DNA of 64,000 nt from Lysobacterales bacterium. Its GTDB lineage: Bacteria; Pseudomonadota; Gammaproteobacteria; Xanthomonadales; Xanthomonadaceae. The notes under the pieces are model-generated. The model was not told where the DNA came from and did not search any database. It worked only from the letters and a program-made list of their open reading frames with translations. Position 1 is the first letter of the stretch; every line of letters starts with the position of its first letter. The stretch is taken from the NCBI GenBank assembly GCA_019510125.1, contig JAEKKX010000016.1, positions 1 through 64,000 of the forward strand, given 5' to 3'. Position numbers and translations under genes: made by a program. Below, in pieces: positions 59,599 through 64,000 of the stretch.

Positions 59599-61248
59599 AT
59601 GCCCCATCACACCTCGCTGATCGCCATGCTCTGCGCGGGCTTCGTGCTCGCCTTCTTCCTCGGCCTGCTGGCGCATCGCCTGCGCCTGTCGCCGATCGTC
59701 GGTTATCTCCTCGCCGGCGTGATCGCCGGCCCGTACACGCCCGGCTTCGTCGGCGACCAGACCCTGGCGCCGCAGTTGGCCGAGATCGGCGTGATCCTGC
59801 TGATGTTCGGCGTCGGCTTGCACTTCTCCCTGCGCGACCTGATGTCGGTGCGGCGGATCGCGGTGCCCGGCGCGCTGGTGCAGATGGCGGCGGCCACCGC
59901 GATGGGCTGGTTCCTCGGCACGCGGCTGGGCTGGACCGACGCCGAGGGCCTGCTGTTCGGCCTGTCGCTGTCGGTGGCGAGCACGGTGGTGCTGCTGCGC
60001 GCGCTGGAATCGGTGCGCCTGCTCGACACCGACCGCGGCCGGATCGCGGTGGGCTGGCTGGTGGTCGAGGACCTGGCGATGGTGCTGGCGCTGGTGCTGG
60101 TGCCGGCGCTCGCCGGGGGCGGCGACGGGGGCGACGGAGGCAGCCTGGCCGGCGCGCTGCTGACCACCTTCGCCAAGGTCGGCGCGTTCGTCGCGCTGAT
60201 GCTGCTGGTCGGCCGCCGCGTGCTGCCGTGGCTGCTGGAGCGGGTGGCCGGCACCGGCTCGCGCGAACTGTTCACCCTGTTCGTGCTGGCCAGCGCGACC
60301 GGCGTCGCCTTCGGCGCGGCCTCGCTGTTCGGGGTGTCGTTCGCGCTGGGCGCGTTCTTCGCCGGCATGCTGCTCAACGAATCGCCGTTCGGACACAAGG
60401 CCGCCGAGGATTCGCTGCCGCTGCGCGACGCGTTCGCGGTGCTGTTCTTCGTCTCGGTCGGCATGCTGTTCGACCCGCACATCCTGCTCGAACACCCGCT
60501 GCAGGTGCTGGAGACGCTGGGAATCATCGTCATCGGCAAGTCGATCGCGGCCTGGGCGGTGGTCCGCCTGCTGGGCCGGCCGAACCAGGTCGCGCTGACC
60601 ATCGCCGCCAGCCTGGCGCAGATCGGCGAGTTCTCCTTCATCCTGGCCGGGCTCGGCGTGGCGCTGGGCGTGCTGTCCGAACACGCCCGCGACCTGATCC
60701 TGGCCGGTGCGATCCTCTCGATCATGCTCAATCCGCTGCTGGTCGCGGCGATGGCGCGGCGGACGACCGACCCGAAAGCCCCGGCCGCCACCGCGCAGCG
60801 GCCGCCGAAAGGCCACGTGCTGCTGGTCGGCTACGGCCAGGTCGGCACCAAGCTGGCCGAGGTGCTGCAGCGCGCCGCCATCCCGTTCCTGGTGATCGAT
60901 ACCGACGGCGACCGCGTGATCAACGCCCGCGCCGCCGGCTACGTCGCGGTCCGCGGCAACGCCGCCGACGACGACGTGCTGGCCGAGGCGATGCCGCTGG
61001 ACGCGTCGCTGGCGGTGCTGACCATCCCCGATGCGCTGGAGGCCGGCAAGGTCGTGCAGCGGCTCAAGGCCGGCCCGCATCCGGTGCCGGTGCTGGCGCG
61101 CGCGCACAGCGAGGCCGCGGTGAAGCACCTGCTGCAGCGCGGCGCCGACGCCGCGCTGCTCGCCGAACACGCGCTGGCGCATTCGCTGGGCGAGATGATC
61201 GCGGCGATGCCCGAATACCGGCACGGACAACTGCCGCCGGCGGGCTGA
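59599..61248 (+). CDS. KefB/YbaL-type cation:proton antiporter
   Basis: A 549-residue CPA2-family transporter. About 12-13 membrane segments cover residues 5-385 (AHRLRLSPIVGYLLAGVIAG, VILLMFGVGLHFSLRDLMSV). A C-terminal RCK/TrkA-N domain (HVLLVGYGQVGTKLAEVLQR near 409, then the NAD-binding region VIDTDGDRV) probably gates it. This layout suits YbaL- or KefB-like K+/H+ antiporters, but ion specificity is not certain. ATG 59599 was chosen as the start of the first helix; the ribosome site is weak, and an ATG 30 bases upstream is possible. Confidence 0.93.
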   Translation: MPHHTSLIAMLCAGFVLAFFLGLLAHRLRLSPIVGYLLAGVIAGPYTPGFVGDQTLAPQLAEIGVILLMFGVGLHFSLRDLMSVRRIAVPGALVQMAAATAMGWFLGTRLGWTDAEGLLFGLSLSVASTVVLLRALESVRLLDTDRGRIAVGWLVVEDLAMVLALVLVPALAGGGDGGDGGSLAGALLTTFAKVGAFVALMLLVGRRVLPWLLERVAGTGSRELFTLFVLASATGVAFGAASLFGVSFALGAFFAGMLLNESPFGHKAAEDSLPLRDAFAVLFFVSVGMLFDPHILLEHPLQVLETLGIIVIGKSIAAWAVVRLLGRPNQVALTIAASLAQIGEFSFILAGLGVALGVLSEHARDLILAGAILSIMLNPLLVAAMARRTTDPKAPAATAQRPPKGHVLLVGYGQVGTKLAEVLQRAAIPFLVIDTDGDRVINARAAGYVAVRGNAADDDVLAEAMPLDASLAVLTIPDALEAGKVVQRLKAGPHPVPVLARAHSEAAVKHLLQRGADAALLAEHALAHSLGEMIAAMPEYRHGQLPPAG

Positions 61249-61326
61249 CCGCGAACGCAGGCGGCCACGCGGAAGCGCCCGCACGGAAGCGCCCGCACGG
61301 AGCAGCGCGACCCCGAATCGCGGACG

Positions 61327-61353
61327 AAAAAAAGCCCCGGCCGAAGCCGGGGC
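61327..61353 (-). terminator. Intrinsic terminator of the 144-residue exported protein gene
   Basis: On the minus strand GCCCCGGC-TTCG-GCCGGGGC is followed by seven T. The gene that ends at 61460 is the nearest minus-strand gene, so the terminator lies about 107 bp downstream of it. Confidence 0.85.
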
Positions 61354-61459
61354 GCGAGGTCGCGATGCCGTGGGGGAAACCGCTGGGGAGACGGTCGGCG
61401 TCGCGGTCCGTCGAGGGGGGAGAGAGAGGGTTGCCGGAAAGGAGGGGCGGCGCGACGGC

Positions 61460-61894
61460 TCAGCGCCGCGAGATCGTGAACTTGCTGAAGGCGACGCCGA
61501 GCGACCAGCCCTCGCCCTTGCCCGACAGCGCCAGCGACACGTCGCCGTTGGTCATGGCCTGCGCGGAAGCGCTCTTCTCGGCCGCGGCGTGGGCCTCGGC
61601 GGTGGCGTAGCTGCCGAGGATCTCGCGGATGTCGGAGACGTTGGCGAATTCGCCGAAACCGTCGTCGATGCGGTACTTGCCGACGGTCAGGCCGCCGCCC
61701 TTGGCGACGATCTTCACGTTCATGCTCTGGCCGTTGCTGCAGGTGACCGTGCCGGTGCCGCTGGAGGTCTTGTAGAACGCGGACCAGCCCGAGAGCTGGT
61801 AGCGCATCTTGCAGGTGGTGTCGCCGGCGGCCATGGCCGGCGCGGACGCGAGGGCGAGGCACAGGGCCAGGGCGCCGAGGCGGACGTTGCGCAT
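61460..61894 (-). CDS. Exported protein of unknown function
   Basis: A 144-residue periplasmic or secreted protein. The signal peptide is MRNVRLGALALCLALASAPA, ending AMA. The mature part is beta-rich with two cysteines (TTCKMRYQLSGWS, TVTCSNGQSMNVK) that could form a disulfide, and glycine-rich turns (AKGGGLTVGKYRIDDGFG). I do not recognise the family. ATG 61894 with GGAGG nine bases upstream (GGAGCCTCCC context) supports the start. It is monocistronic, ended by a terminator. Confidence 0.75.
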   Translation of the reverse strand: MRNVRLGALALCLALASAPAMAAGDTTCKMRYQLSGWSAFYKTSSGTGTVTCSNGQSMNVKIVAKGGGLTVGKYRIDDGFGEFANVSDIREILGSYATAEAHAAAEKSASAQAMTNGDVSLALSGKGEGWSLGVAFSKFTISRR

Positions 61895-62047
61895 GGGAGG
61901 CTCCTTGCTGCGACGGGCAGCGGGTGATCGGGTGGACACAGGCTGCGGCGGCGCGCATGAACGAAGCCCGAGCGGCCGCGCGACGCGGCGGCGACGCCGG
62001 CGATGCCGCTAGAATCGGGGACTTCGCCCGATCCGCACGATACCGCC

Positions 62048-62719
62048 ATGCAGAACCCGTCCGACGCCGACACCGCCCCGCTGCCGCCGCAGCTCACGCC
62101 GGTCGAGGCGCGCATCCTCGGCAGCCTGGCCGAGAAGGCCGCGACCACGCCGGACGTGTACCCGCTGACCGTCAACAACATCGTGCTGGCCTGCAACCAG
62201 AAGACCGCGCGCGAGCCGGTCACCCAGTTCGACCCCGGCGAGGTCGGCCACGCCCTGCGCCAGATGGAACCGCGCGGGCTCGTGAAGTCGGAATACGGCG
62301 CGCGCGCCGAGCGCTACCAGCACAAGCTCGAACGCGTCTACGACCTGACCCCGGCGCAGACCGCGCTGATCGCGCTGCTGCTGCTGCGCGGCCCGCAGAC
62401 CCTGCACGAACTGCTCGCGCGCAGCGAGCGGCTGCATCGCTTCGCCGGCGTGGACGACGTGCGCCACGCGCTCGAACGCCTGGCCGAGCGCGACGCGCCG
62501 CTGGTGCGCCTGCTGCCGCGCGCGCACGGCCAGCGCGAGGACCGCTACGCCCACCTGCTGTGCGGCGAACCGGCGATGCCCGAGCGCGGCGCGGACGCGT
62601 CGCCGGCCCGTGCCCGCGACGACGACACGGTCGACGCGCTGCTGGCGCGGATCGAAGCGCTGGAGGCGCGGGTGGCGGCGCTGGAAGGCCGCGCCGGGGA
62701 CGCGCCCGACGCGGCCTGA
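62048..62719 (+). CDS. YceH-family (DUF480) winged-helix protein
   Basis: A 223-residue protein of the DUF480/YceH family. It contains two winged-helix domains: LTPVEARILGSLAEKAATTP (near 16-35), TVNNIVLACNQKTAREPVTQ, and LTPAQTALIALLLLRGPQTL (near 100-120). A C-terminal coiled coil (ALLARIEALEARVAALEGR) may mediate dimers. The role of the family is not settled. ATG 62048 fits the family N-terminus. Confidence 0.92.
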   Translation: MQNPSDADTAPLPPQLTPVEARILGSLAEKAATTPDVYPLTVNNIVLACNQKTAREPVTQFDPGEVGHALRQMEPRGLVKSEYGARAERYQHKLERVYDLTPAQTALIALLLLRGPQTLHELLARSERLHRFAGVDDVRHALERLAERDAPLVRLLPRAHGQREDRYAHLLCGEPAMPERGADASPARARDDDTVDALLARIEALEARVAALEGRAGDAPDAA

Positions 62720-62731
62720 GGCCGCCTGCGG

Positions 62732-64000
<1,269 letters not shown>

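Overview
The window is GC-rich, densely coded DNA that fits a gammaproteobacterium of the Xanthomonadaceae/Lysobacteraceae type (Lysobacter, Luteimonas and relatives). The supports are the gene order yebC-ruvC-ruvA-kup-ruvB-ybgC-tolQRAB-pal-cpoB, three tandem DUF3011 genes, the lipase/foldase pair, an exported isoamylase-type gene and the overall codon use. This is inferred from gene content; no 16S rRNA gene is present. The window starts inside one gene (a multiheme cytochrome) and ends inside another (clpB).

Positions 1-10050 form an electron-transfer region. A minus-strand operon encodes a b-type membrane cytochrome, an exported protein with 24 CxxCH heme motifs, and a second repeat-built protein with about 21 CxxCH motifs in the visible part. 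It is divergent from a membrane-anchored ferredoxin/flavoprotein with an unusual domain order. Next to it are ccmF, ccmG, ccmH and ccmI, which complete cytochrome c maturation; ccmABCDE are not beside them. A redox conduit from the quinone pool or NAD(P)H to periplasmic or surface multiheme cytochromes is a reasonable inference.

Positions 10400-19700 are accessory: a TerB-like protein, a PQQ sugar dehydrogenase, an RND efflux adaptor and permease with a TetR regulator and a clear operator inside the promoter, a small membrane protein with its own TetR gene and operator, and a tRNA-Lys(UUU) gene. The tRNA is followed in its direction of transcription by two tandem repeats that each carry an exact copy of the tRNA 3' end.

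Positions 19680-32600 are a long, conserved minus-strand block: yebC, ruvC, a LURP-like gene, ruvA, kup, ruvB, ybgC, tolQ, tolR, tolA, tolB, pal, cpoB, queE and queC. It covers Holliday-junction processing, potassium uptake, outer-membrane constriction and preQ0 synthesis.

Positions 32670-38930 hold five minus-strand genes, four of whose five members are joined by 4-base start/stop overlaps: an FHA-GAF protein, a Ser/Thr kinase fused to a membrane segment and TPR repeats, a soluble NarL-type histidine kinase, its response regulator and an alpha/beta hydrolase. This is the best candidate for an undescribed system, a cassette combining Hanks-type and two-component phosphorylation.

Positions 39000-64000 mix secreted enzymes and housekeeping genes: a Tat-type subtilase with C-terminal SLH-like repeats, an SGNH hydrolase, a GNAT acetyltransferase, aspS, three DUF3011 proteins, an FmdB zinc ribbon, an isoamylase gene broken by an internal deletion that removes its catalytic nucleophile, a hemerythrin-like protein, an ABC-F ATPase, a TonB-dependent receptor, lipase with its foldase, a KefB/YbaL-type antiporter, an unknown exported protein, yceH and the C-terminal part of clpB.
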